The position numbers and the translations under genes were made by a program. 64,000 nt of DNA. Origin: Oehlia diaphana. Taxonomy: Eukaryota > Glomeromycota > Glomeromycetes > Glomerales > Glomeraceae. The notes under the pieces are model-generated. The model was not told the DNA's origin. It was given only the letters and a program-made list of their open reading frames with translations, and made no database searches. Shown here one piece after another: positions 55,607 through 64,000 of this stretch. Each line of letters begins with the position of its first letter. The stretch's first letter is position 1. The stretch spans positions 47,348 through 111,347 of the forward strand of contig QZLH01000263.1 in the NCBI GenBank assembly GCA_003833135.1. The letters are read 5' to 3'.

Positions 55607-56814
55607 TTATTTATTGAATTTTTTATGATTCTCTTTAATCATACTCAAAAGATTTTTAATATTATTAATTTTTTGGATTTCAAGATTGTTCAATTTGAGA
55701 TGTTTTAAATATTCTATATTATCTGAAAGTTTACGTAATACATCGGAATGAATTTTCAAATTCCCTTTAAAATTTAGTAAAATTTTTGCAATCCTCACTA
55801 AATCATTATCTAAATGTTCTAACAAATCTCCTTTCTGAGTATCACATTTTAAGCCTTCACTTTTATCAAACATTGAACAAAAGTAATCCCGAAATTTCTC
55901 CCAACGACTTTTATTATTACAGTTGAGAATAAGTTTTAGTTCATCATTTTTTGCTTTAATGACTCGCTTATGAGCACTATTACGAACTGATTCTGCTATT
56001 GACGTAATTTCATAAGATTTTTCTATTGAAGAACTGAAGGTTTCTAAAGATTTAATTGATTCTTGAACAGAATTTGAAAAAGAATTTTTTCTTTCATTAT
56101 TATTTATAAAAAATGAAAGAATCGATTTTTTTGAAATATGATTCAAGATACTACTAATACATTGTTCGATTTCCCAAAAAAACCAAACTCCATCACTATA
56201 CATCTTTGCATATGAAGATTTAGTAATTACCATTGTCTCACAAAACTTATTAAGTTCTATTACAGATTGATTTTGTTGTCCACTACAGTCTATAATAATT
56301 TTATTTAAAAAAAAATATTAAGGTTAAATTATAGATAGTAAACGTATGAAATTTCTTTATAAATTAATTTTTGAACTTTTTACTATATAATAATCTTTTT
56401 TATTATATAGGTTAAAAATTGATTTTATATATATATAAACTTACATGTTAATTTAAATGGGTCGAATTCGGATTTTAATTTTTCATAATATATTACAAAT
56501 TCGTCAAAATCGACGAATTCAAAGGAATTCTCGGACGAAAAATAATGATTATTGAATATAATTACTGCGGAAATGGCAATAATTAAAGGAATGAACCATC
56601 GATTGTTGATAAGGTTTCTGGAAACACCATTTTCGTTCGCTATACCAGGAATTCTAATATTAGGGATTTCTTCCTCAAATATGTTATAACCATTCATCAT
56701 ATCAGGAAATTCTTCAGCCATTTCATTATCTCCGTCCATCATATCAGGAATTTCTTCTCTCTCGTCTATTTTTATTCCTTTATTGAACAAAAAAAATAAA
56801 ATTATGACGAACAA
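55607..56814 (-). CDS. Membrane protein with acidic linker and helical C-terminal domain (paralog C)
   Basis: Two exons (56445-56814, 55607-56289) give up to 350 residues. It starts with an acidic, methionine-rich segment containing near-repeats (EEIPDMMDGDNEMAEEFPDM, EEEIPNIRIPGI), then a transmembrane helix (WFIPLIIAISAVIIFNNHYF), then FEFVDFDEFVIYYEKLKSEF and the phase-1 intron after KLT. The helical C-terminal domain matches B and D: YAKMYSDGVWFFWEIEQCIS, SSSIEKSYEITSIAESVRNS, and LLSMIKENHKKFNK. The acidic linker resembles that of paralog A. The start is uncertain: the first 13 residues (MFVIILFFLFNKG) may be intron sequence before an AAAG acceptor, so a further upstream exon is possible. 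Function unknown. Confidence 0.65.
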
Positions 56815-56997
56815 ATGATATAAATGATCAGCATATTTTGCAGACCAATCAATAAATTATAAAATTTTGGTCACGGGATAAAATATTGTATATTTTATTT
56901 AGGAATAAACTACAAAAGTATAAAATAAAGAAGCAAAAAATATCTTTTCTACTATTAATAATACTCATATTTATCAATATCAGGCATCACAAACGTA

Positions 56998-58428
56998 TTA
57001 ATGATTTGACTTTGACCTATAATTTTCGTGATTCTTTTTGATCATATTCAGAAGCTCTGTAGTTTTATTAACTTCATGTTCATTCCATTCGAGCCGTTTT
57101 AAAGATCCCGTATTAGCTAATAAATTATGAAACACGTTTGAATACTTTTCCAAATTTTCCTTAAATTTTAATAAAACTTTTGCAATTCCCTTCAAATCAT
57201 CAGAGGTATTTTTTATATTTGCTATTTTATCATCAATAATTAAACTATCCCCTCCAGTTTTATCAATCATTGAATTAACATAGTTACTAATTTTATTCCA
57301 AGTACTAAGATTACTGTTAAGAACAGATCTTGCTTCAATAACTTGTTTATGAGTATCAGTACTATATGATTCCGCTTTTAATGTAGCTTCGTGAGCTTCT
57401 GTTACTGAAGAACAAAAGGTCTTTAAAGCTTCAATTAAAACATCAATAGATCGTGAAAGATTTTTTTCTTCATTATAATCTATTGTACGGTGAATATATG
57501 TCATAAGTGACTTATTTGAGATATAATCCAAAATGTTTTTAATACATTTCTCAAATACCAAAAAAAGCAAAAGTCCATCACTATATATTTTCACATAGGA
57601 ATTTTCTGCGATTTCCAATCTTGAGGCTAAATCATCAAGATTATTCTTTAATTGAGGTATGGTATTACGAATTACCATAATTTGGGCAAATTTATTAGCC
57701 AAACTATAACAATTTACACTATTTTGTTTCATCATTTCTTTTGCTAAGATTTTTTTTTTTTTTTCAAAAAAAAAAGAGAAAAATATTATAAGTTATATAA
57801 GTTTAATTAAAGTAATTTATTTTGTTACAAAAAACTTACATGGCAATTTAAATGAATCTATTTCATGCCCTAATTCCTCAGCATTCATTATAAATTCACT
57901 AAAATTAAATTTAGAGGACTGTCTAGTCAGTAGCGTATTGCCTTTTTCATCATTTAATAATAAATCCGTAATAAATTGATATTTGAACATAATTATTGCA
58001 AAAACTGCAATAATCAAAGAAATAGTAAAAATATTTAACAATTTTTTAGGACATTCTTCTACAGAAAAATAGAAATTTTTGTTTTGTCTCAAATAATATT
58101 TTGTTGAATTGCCTATTTTCTCTATTGAATAAGATGATAAAAAATCATTTCCTAGGTAAAATTCATCTCTTGATTCTCCCGAAAGATTAACCAAAAGACT
58201 CTCTTCAATACTTTCTTTTCCAATTAAAAGATTTAATTCTACTTTAACTACAACTTTCGTTTCTTCAGGTAAAATAATCGACTCTAATGATAAATTATTT
58301 ATATCTATACCATCTTTTATTAATCTGTTTAATGAAATTACTGAATATTTTTTTGAAGGATCTAATATGGCATATTTTTTCTCCCCGTTGCTTCGTAAGC
58401 CAGTATATTCATATTGTAATTTATGCAT
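56998..58428 (-). CDS. Membrane protein, retropepsin-like domain plus helical C-terminal domain (paralog D)
   Basis: Two exons (57840-58428, 56998-57743) give about 444 residues, the fullest version of the family. Residues 1-105 form the retropepsin-like part: YAILDPSKKYSVISLNRLI, VVVKVELNLLIGKESIEESL, DEFYLGNDFLSSYSI. The aspartate is kept but the TG of the protease motif is replaced by PS, so proteolysis is unlikely. A transmembrane helix follows (LNIFTISLIIAVFAIIMFKY), then FNFSEFIMNAEELGHEIDSF and the phase-1 intron after KLP. The C-terminal helical domain (YVKIYSDGLLLFLVFEKCIK, CSSVTEAHEATLKAESYSTD, THKQVIEA, LLNMIKKNHENYRS) matches paralogs B and C. The most economical reading is that D resembles the ancestral layout and the neighbours lost or swapped parts. 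Function unknown. Confidence 0.75.
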
Positions 58429-59063
58429 TGTTTAATTTTTTTGCTCAAAAGAAATGTAAAAAAACTTTTTAAATAGATAAGCTTTCTAAACACGTGATCG
58501 TGTAAACAGCTCTACCCGTATTGAACAAAATGTAATTACGAAATTTATCTGTCCTAAGGCCTCGAGTTAATACTATTTTTTTTTCTATGGTATCATTTCG
58601 AAATTAATTCATGTGCTTGGGGACACAACAATTCATCAACTTATTTGGTTATCTAAATCAAAAGTTATTAACCTGAAAATTCAGGTATTTTATATATAAT
58701 TCTGGCCAGTCATTATAATTTTGGCTGGAATATAAGCTTAATTCTAATAAAGTCAAAATAAAAAAAATTTTTTAATTTGAAACATATGATGATTTGTTAT
58801 GTCTCCCACTATACATCGTCTTAAATTTTTCTCATGTATTACTTTACAAATATAATAAAGATTTTACTCCCTATTTGATAGCATCATATGTTTCTTTTCT
58901 AACTCACTTTTATTATTTAATAAATATGCATTGGAAAAAAGTTGTGCAAAATATATGATTTATTTCATGATTTATTACATTTTATGATCTAAAATGAAAG
59001 TTATATATTTGCAATAATAAAAATTTATTTATTCTTCATCTAGTGCGATAATGCGGTATAGTC
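58429..59063. other. Spacer between paralog D and the broken kinase gene
   Basis: About 635 bases hold the paralog D promoter and the kinase gene 3' end. The sequence is AT-rich. No gene, RNA or repeat family is seen. Confidence 0.4.
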
Positions 59064-60720
59064 CTATACATCCAGATGTAAAAATTTTTTTAATCTCCTT
59101 TCTTCCTTGCGCAATTTTGGTGATTCATTATCCACGATCTCACTGAGGCCAAAATCAATAAAAAAGTAATTGCGACTTTTTGGCTCATATAGTATATTAC
59201 CCGCAGAAATATCATTATGTAAGACGCCAAAATTATGTATTGCCCTGAGCTGATTGACTATTAATTTTTTTTCCTTTTTTGTGAGTCTTGTCGGATCAAT
59301 ATGACGGGAGTCCTCAATTAATTGCAACGCTAATGCAAAAAGATATCCGTCATAAATGTAACCTTTGTAGAACAAACATGGAACAACACGACCTAATATC
59401 AATATTGCAATAGATGAATTAATAATGTTTAAAAATACTATGAATGAAAAAAAATTGTACCTTGACATTCTTTCAAAATAGAATATATATGAGCTTCATG
59501 TTTTAGCGTTTTCAACTCTTCTTGTTTCTTATATGCGTCACATGTCTTCCATGCCACAGCTTGATTATCATAATATCCAGAAAAAATTTTTCCGAAAGAC
59601 CCACCACCTATATATTCATCTACAGTAGTGATTACCTTGGATGAACTGGCAATTGTTTTTTTACTTTTTTTACTATTAGTCTTTGCTGATGGAATCTGTT
59701 TTCTCTTCCTCTTCCCCGAAGAATCATCATCATAATCATCACTAGAATTGTCATCAGAGTAATCAGGGTCATAAGGATAATCAGGGTCATCATAATCAGA
59801 GTCGTCATCATCATCATCATCATCATTAGATGAATAACTATCAAGCACTACACGTCCCAATCTATTACCAACATTATCATTAATGGCAAGTTGGCTGATA
59901 TAGTAAACGCATTGGCGTAAAGTTGGTTCAGTATCAGTGGGTCAAACAACACGAGAAACATACAGGGTGTTTGGAGTTGTTTCTTCCCGCTTAAGAAAGT
60001 ACGTATCGCTATAATTTGATAAAATGCCATAATGGAGGCCATTACAGGCCATTTCACTAAATATCTGCGATAGGATACGTTTCTTGAATCTAAAATTTGG
60101 ATCGAATCTTCGACGCCGGTCACTAAAATTTGGATTCATTATTCCACGCCGGTCGTTATATCGATAAATTTGCCAGAAATGATAACCGCATAAATTAAGA
60201 TTGTGACGCGTTTTCATTTCCACCGGCATCTTGGCCACTGTGTAATTATTAGTGCATAAAACAAAATCAGAAGCACCTAAAAATCCGGCAGGTGTTGCAA
60301 CAAATGCTCCCTGTGGTATTAATAACGCTTCGACAGGCAATAAAACATTACTTCCTAAACGAGCTTTTGTCTCGTCTTCGACTCTGAGAGGTACTGCACT
60401 TGTGAATCCAATGGGGAATTGTCCTCCTGGAAGGGGGGTTTGCGTACCAGCAGCAGTAAGTTTGACATTTCGCATGAATCCGATCCATTCCTTCACGTTG
60501 TCTGGAAACTGTGGGTAAGCAGCTATTTTACGAAACCTACCTGAAAAACCCACCTTCACAACCTTAGAAAATCTTACTCATACAAAATTATATGTATTTT
60601 TATTGTTAGAATTATATATTTGTCCATACTTATTGTTGAAGATGGATTAAGTGAATTTTGCGGGATCCATTGGCAAACTGGAACGACGTGACCTAGTAAT
60701 TGACCTGCTGTTTCAGTCAT
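59064..60720 (-). pseudogene. Nuclease-like/protein kinase gene with one in-frame stop
   Basis: Three exons (60630-60720, 59461-60540, 59064-59392) join in phase to 500 codons, broken only by a TGA at 59942-59944 (codon 230). The N-terminal part has GGQFPIGFTSAVPLRVEDET, LGASDFVLCTNN and KMPVEMKTRHNL; the D...ExK pattern recalls a PD-(D/E)XK nuclease fold, which is inference. An acidic Asp/Ser/Tyr stretch and a basic KKSKK cluster separate it from a kinase domain: GGGSFGKIFSGYYDNQAVAW (glycine loop and the VAWK lysine), GVLHNDISAGNIL (catalytic loop, HND for HRD) and FFIDFGLSE (DFG). Such nuclease-plus-kinase proteins are expanded in mycorrhizal fungi. Because the frame is open on both sides of the TGA, this is a recent null allele, a sequencing error, or two products. 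The kinase core residues are intact. Confidence 0.75.
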
Positions 60721-60984
60721 AATAGAAGACTATTAGATATTCATAAAATCACATCAGATAAACCCTGTGCGACAGAAAAGTTTCAAACTAAGCCACCTTA
60801 ATTTGCGCAGGAGACATCGCTCATAATAATTTGTTATGTGTGATGTGTATGACAGTGTATCTGAGAAAGATTTTTCGTGTAATTCCAGATGAATAAAATT
60901 ATATTTGAAAAAAATAATAACAATTGCAAAAGTATTTAAAGTTTTGAGTTTACATAATATGACCAATTGTCTTCATAATACAAA

Positions 60985-61590
60985 ACATACTTCAAGGCAA
61001 TCTTGATCCGTGCTTGCTGTTTGATAAAATTATTAGGGATCGCCTCTATGAAAGAATTCTATATATTTTTCGTGCTGTTCTCCTTGCACTTCGATCGCGA
61101 AACCATATTCTGGATAAAATATATCAAGTTGTAACCCTCAAGAGTATTTAGATGTTTTTAAGAAATCCGGCCAGCAATTTTCTGATGGTGGTCCAATAGT
61201 TAGTTACAATTTCACTTTCATGTTTATTTTGACAAAAAGGACACCATGAGCCTTGATATTTTACATTAGCAAATGTGGCATTCTCTATATATCCTTTAGA
61301 GCAATTCCATACTAATTTAGAATGCGTATCTTTATAACTATCCGAAGGACAGTTCCCATTGCATTTCTGTGCCAAATTTTGCCTAAATGGTCCGATTATG
61401 TCCAGCATATCTGACACATTTTCATTGCAAATGGGATTTACTGTTCACCACCTTTATTAAACACAATCATTTTAGCAGTTTCAAGAGTTTAACGAATTTT
61501 TCCTGTACAATATAGACACCATGACCTTTGAAGGTCCATTCATTCTAAATGTGATTATGAGTTCTATAAGAGATGTCCGGAGTCTTCTTA
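60985..61590 (-). pseudogene. Broken zinc-ribbon plus Vsr-like endonuclease gene
   Basis: Minus-strand fragments of one protein occur in order but in different frames. First, near 61555-61440, SWCLYCTGKIR (then a stop) and TLETAKMIVFNKGGE, a treble-clef zinc ribbon end. Second, 61417-61200, LVWNCSKGYIENATFANVKY followed by GSWCPFC, another ribbon of the W-C-SKGH...WCPxC type. Third, about 61170-61000, PDFLKTSKYS, a TGA, then LDIFYPEYGFAIEVQGEQHE, KYIEFFHRGD and, one base out of frame, NNFIKQQAR. The F-x-E-Y-x-F-A-I-E-V-Q-G-E-Q-H-E block is the catalytic ExQ-type core of Vsr/PD-(D/E)XK-like nucleases joined to zinc ribbons in many fungal genomes. There are two stops and at least two frameshifts, so it is dead. 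It lies directly upstream of the broken kinase gene on the same strand. Confidence 0.65.
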
Positions 61591-62274
61591 CAGCACATTT
61601 AAAGCTTTATTAAATCAATAGTAATCAAAGTATAATACATGTATATATATACATATAAGAAGGCTATTCTAATTTATTAAGAATTAGAATAACCATATAC
61701 GTTACCTATTCATCCTATATATACCCATTACATTATACTAGTACTTAGTTATTATTTACTTTCTTACCAAGTACATACTGTCATAAAGAACTTTTGTCAA
61801 ATAGCATCATCAATCATCTAATACCCTTTCATATCACCATTTTAGATACAAGGTCTCCCATGATTATCTAGCACTGATAGTATAGTTGTGATCTGTAAAT
61901 TCCAAGTGGTATATTTTGTAGTGACCACTCAGATAGGATCACAGGAAGTAGTAAGCATTAATCCCTTATGGTGGATATCAACCATTAGGGATCACTAGCT
62001 AGGATTCATATCAGTAGAAAATTAAATCCTATAATCATATGTGTATGAGCATCCTTCTGTAATTTATTACCTATTAGAGGACTAAGGATAACTATCACAG
62101 TTATATACCACCTATCTTGGCTGCTATACAATTGGAGAAGAGGAGAGAAACTTTATCATCTAGGATAACCATCTAGCTACATTAAATCCCATATGGTATT
62201 ATTAAGTAACCATCTGAATAGGAAGTCTTTTCTAAAGTATACATCTTATAATTTTAAGGACAGAACTGCATATA
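61591..62274. other. Non-coding stretch with palindromes
   Basis: No reading frame is credible. A palindrome, TTCTAATT ... AATTAGAA with an 8-9 base loop, lies near 61668-61692, and TGTATATATATACATA lies just before it (61640-61656). The base composition is less A/T-run dominated than elsewhere, which may mean transposon-derived sequence, but I cannot assign it. Confidence 0.4.
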
Positions 62275-62461
62275 CAGTCAACCTCCCATACAAGTACACC
62301 TCTCGGAACTAAAAAAAAAATGATGTGATTATAAAAATACTATATGATGTGACTAAAGAGGAGGTATTTTTAATATACTTATTAGTAATTTGGGCCAATG
62401 CAAATGTGTTTATATGGGAGGATGTGATTAGATAGGAGGTGACTATATGGGAGGTTGACTG
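62275..62461. mobile_element. MITE-like element with TA duplication
   Basis: The left end reads CAGTCAACCTCCCATA and the right end is its reverse complement, TATGGGAGGTTGACTG; both are flanked outside by TA (62273-62274 and 62462-62463). The inverted similarity continues imperfectly for about 10 more bases (CACCTC/GAGGTG). The 187-base element has no coding capacity. TA target and CAGT-type ends fit the Tc1/mariner-pogo group. An extra internal copy of TATATGGGAGG lies at 62411-62421. Confidence 0.8.
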
Positions 62462-62729
62462 TATACCAATGATCTTTTAGAAAATGTTAGAAGACATTAT
62501 GATTTTTTTTTAAAATATATGGTCTAACTGTACATACTAATTCATCATAATAAAGTTCAGCTATGCTAATCCTTGTACCTAATTGGTAGTAATATTTGCA
62601 ATAAAATTCTTTTTATTTTCATAATCAGTAGAATTAAACCTTTAATCTCATCATAATCATAGCAGGCTTAATGAAAGTTTCAATGACTTACCACTGAGAT
62701 AGGGTGATCAATCCTATTATATATAGGGT

Positions 62730-62968
62730 TTTGCATGAATCGGTTCAGATCAAATTTTATTAGATTTCAATCTGATTTGATCAGATTCGGATCTATCAAT
62801 TTAAATCCAGATCTGAAATTCAGATCTATATTTGAAATCTGAAATTGATCTGTAGATTCAAATTTAAAATCTAAATCTAATCCAATTCAAATCTAAATTT
62901 GATTTGAATCTGATCTGAATCTGATTTTAGCCAAATCAAATTCAGATCAAATTCAGATTAGATCAGAT
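62730..62968. repeat. Degenerate AATCTGAT/GATCAGATT repeat block, left
   Basis: Short words such as TCAGATTTGATC, GATCTGAAAT, AATCTGATC and TAAATCTAAATC recur many times in both orientations at irregular spacing. It directly precedes the minisatellite, and a similar block follows it. Confidence 0.6.
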
Positions 62969-62969
62969 T

Positions 62970-63545
62970 TGATATAAGTAAAAATGCCAGAACTATCAGT
63001 CAGCATTTTTACAAGTAAAAACACTGAAACTATCAGTTTCAGCATTTTTTTTGCATTTTTACAAGTAAAAATACTAGAAATAATAGTTTTGGCATTTTTT
63101 TGTATTTTTACAAGTAAAAATACCAGAATTATTAGTTTCAGCATTTTTTTTATATTTTTACAAGTAAAAATGCCAAAACTATTAGTTTTAGTATTTTTTT
63201 TTTATTTTTCTAAGTAAAAATGCTAGTACTATTAGTTTCAGCATTTTTTTGCATTTCTACAAGTAAAAATGCTGAAATCATCAGTTTTAGCATTTTTTTT
63301 ACGTTTTGCAAGTAAATATACTAAAACTATCAGTTTTAGCATTTTTTTGCATTTTTGCAAGTAAAAATACCAGAACTATCAGTTTTTGCATTTTTTTTGT
63401 GTTTTTACAAGTAAAATACCAGAACTATCAGTTTTAGTATTTTTTTGCATTTTTACAAGTAAAAACACCAGAATTATCATTTTTTTTGCATTTCTACAAG
63501 TAAAAATACTAGAACTATCAGTTTCAGCATTTTTCTTTTTATTAT
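62970..63545. repeat. Minisatellite of about 50 bp units with palindromic core
   Basis: About twelve imperfect units follow each other, each close to GCATTTTTTTGCATTTTTAC, then AAGTAAAAATACCAGAAC, then TATCAGTTTCA. Every unit contains TTTTTACAAGTAAAAA or a near copy, a perfect 7-base-arm palindrome with a 2-base centre. Units vary mainly in the CCAGAAC part and in T-run length. The frames open across the array are by-products of the repeat. Confidence 0.85.
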
Positions 63546-63629
63546 TACATGTAAAATGCCATCAATTTTCTTTCATTTTACATGTAAACTTACATATTTT
63601 GAATTACGAATTACATTTTTGGCCAATGA

Positions 63630-63785
63630 TTTACCAGGCCATATATAATCAGATCATAATGATTTGATCTGGATTCAATAGATCTGATTTAAATTCAATC
63701 TGACGAATTTAGATTATACAATTTCAAATCTGAATCTGAACTTCAGATACAAAATTAAAATTTGAATCTAATCCACAAGTCATAT
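63630..63785. repeat. Degenerate AATCTGAT repeat block, right
   Basis: Words like GATTTGATCTGGATTC, AGATCTGATTTAAATTC and AAATCTGAATCTGAAC repeat the vocabulary of the left block on the far side of the minisatellite. The three parts may form one composite element of about 1.05 kb. Confidence 0.55.
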
Positions 63786-63786
63786 A

Positions 63787-64000
63787 CAGTCAACCCCTTT
63801 ATAGGCACCTACCATATAAGAACTCCCCTCCTTAAGGCACACATTTTTTAGTCCGGATTTTTTTATATATAAAATACCTCTTTTATAATCACTTTATTAG
63901 TTATAAGTACAATCACACCAAACGTCAGTCCCATATAATAGTAAATATATGTAAAATTCCCCCTGCATAGGCACACAAATCACGTGATTTATAAAATAAC
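63787..64000. mobile_element. Left end of a second TA-flanked inverted-repeat element
   Basis: The terminus CAGTCAACCCCTTTATAGGC follows TA and shares its first ten bases with the MITE at 62275. Inside, TATAGGCACC, TAAGGCACAC and ATAGGCACAC recur as subterminal repeats. The element runs off the window, so its right end and coding content are unknown. It is a related but distinct family of the same TA-inserting type. Confidence 0.6.

Noticed and set aside
59942..59944. TGA read as selenocysteine or programmed read-through
   Set aside because: No selenoprotein family context and no typical read-through sequence after the stop (CCC follows); a mutation or error is simpler.
62953..63667. Frames of 60-95 residues on both strands in the right-end repeat
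   Set aside because: The repeat unit keeps frames open; products are only repeats of FTSKNTRIISFSIFF-type sequence.

Overview
The window looks like a stretch of nuclear genome from an arbuscular mycorrhizal fungus (Glomeromycotina, Rhizophagus-like). The evidence is a very AT-rich sequence full of long A and T runs, dense short GT-AG introns, a velvet-domain regulator and other clearly fungal housekeeping genes, and at the right end lineage-specific tandem paralogs, a kinase gene, zinc-ribbon/nuclease debris and small DNA transposons. The species assignment is inference; the fungal assignment is firm. The genetic code is standard. One assembly gap (40113-40824) is flanked by poly-C and poly-A runs.

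Positions 1-52519 are a conserved core of about 18 genes. In order they are: the 3' part of a THO1/SARNP-like gene (+), proteasome ATPase RPT4 (-), a BAR-PH-ArfGAP-ankyrin protein (+), an Mtf2-like mitochondrial protein (+), complex I subunit NDUFA8 (+), a velvet-domain factor with a long Pro/Tyr tail (-), a gene-free stretch of about 4.8 kb, MGM101 (+), NAD-isocitrate dehydrogenase IDH2 (+), capping protein beta (+), an MCM1/SRF-type MADS-box gene (+), a SERF/4F5 small protein (+), AP-3 mu (-), GDP-L-fucose synthase (-), TFIIE-alpha (+), a CUE-domain protein (-), GET5 (+), VPS8 (-), threonyl-tRNA synthetase (+) and a METTL21-type lysine methyltransferase (-). Gene models were built by joining exons at splice sites and checking reading phase; individual exon edges may be off by a base. 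Several genes sit head to head over less than 450 bp. Five products are mitochondrial (Mtf2-like, NDUFA8, Mgm101, Idh2, and a ThrRS with an upstream presequence start), but nothing suggests they are co-regulated as a cluster. Three introns appear to use GC-AG splice sites with the same GGCAAGT donor.

Positions 52770-64000 are accessory. Four minus-strand paralogs (52770-58428) share a transmembrane segment and an intron at one conserved place, but mix modules: a retropepsin-like domain whose catalytic DTG is DPS, an acidic linker, a transmembrane helix, and either a helical C-terminal domain or a lysine-rich repeat tail. This family is my best candidate for an undescribed system. Next come a kinase gene with a possible nuclease-like N-terminal region that is broken by one in-frame TGA, and a multiply broken zinc-ribbon/Vsr-like gene. 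The window ends with two TA-flanked inverted-repeat elements (MITE-like) and a minisatellite of about 50 bp units, each carrying a TTTTTAC/GTAAAAA palindrome.
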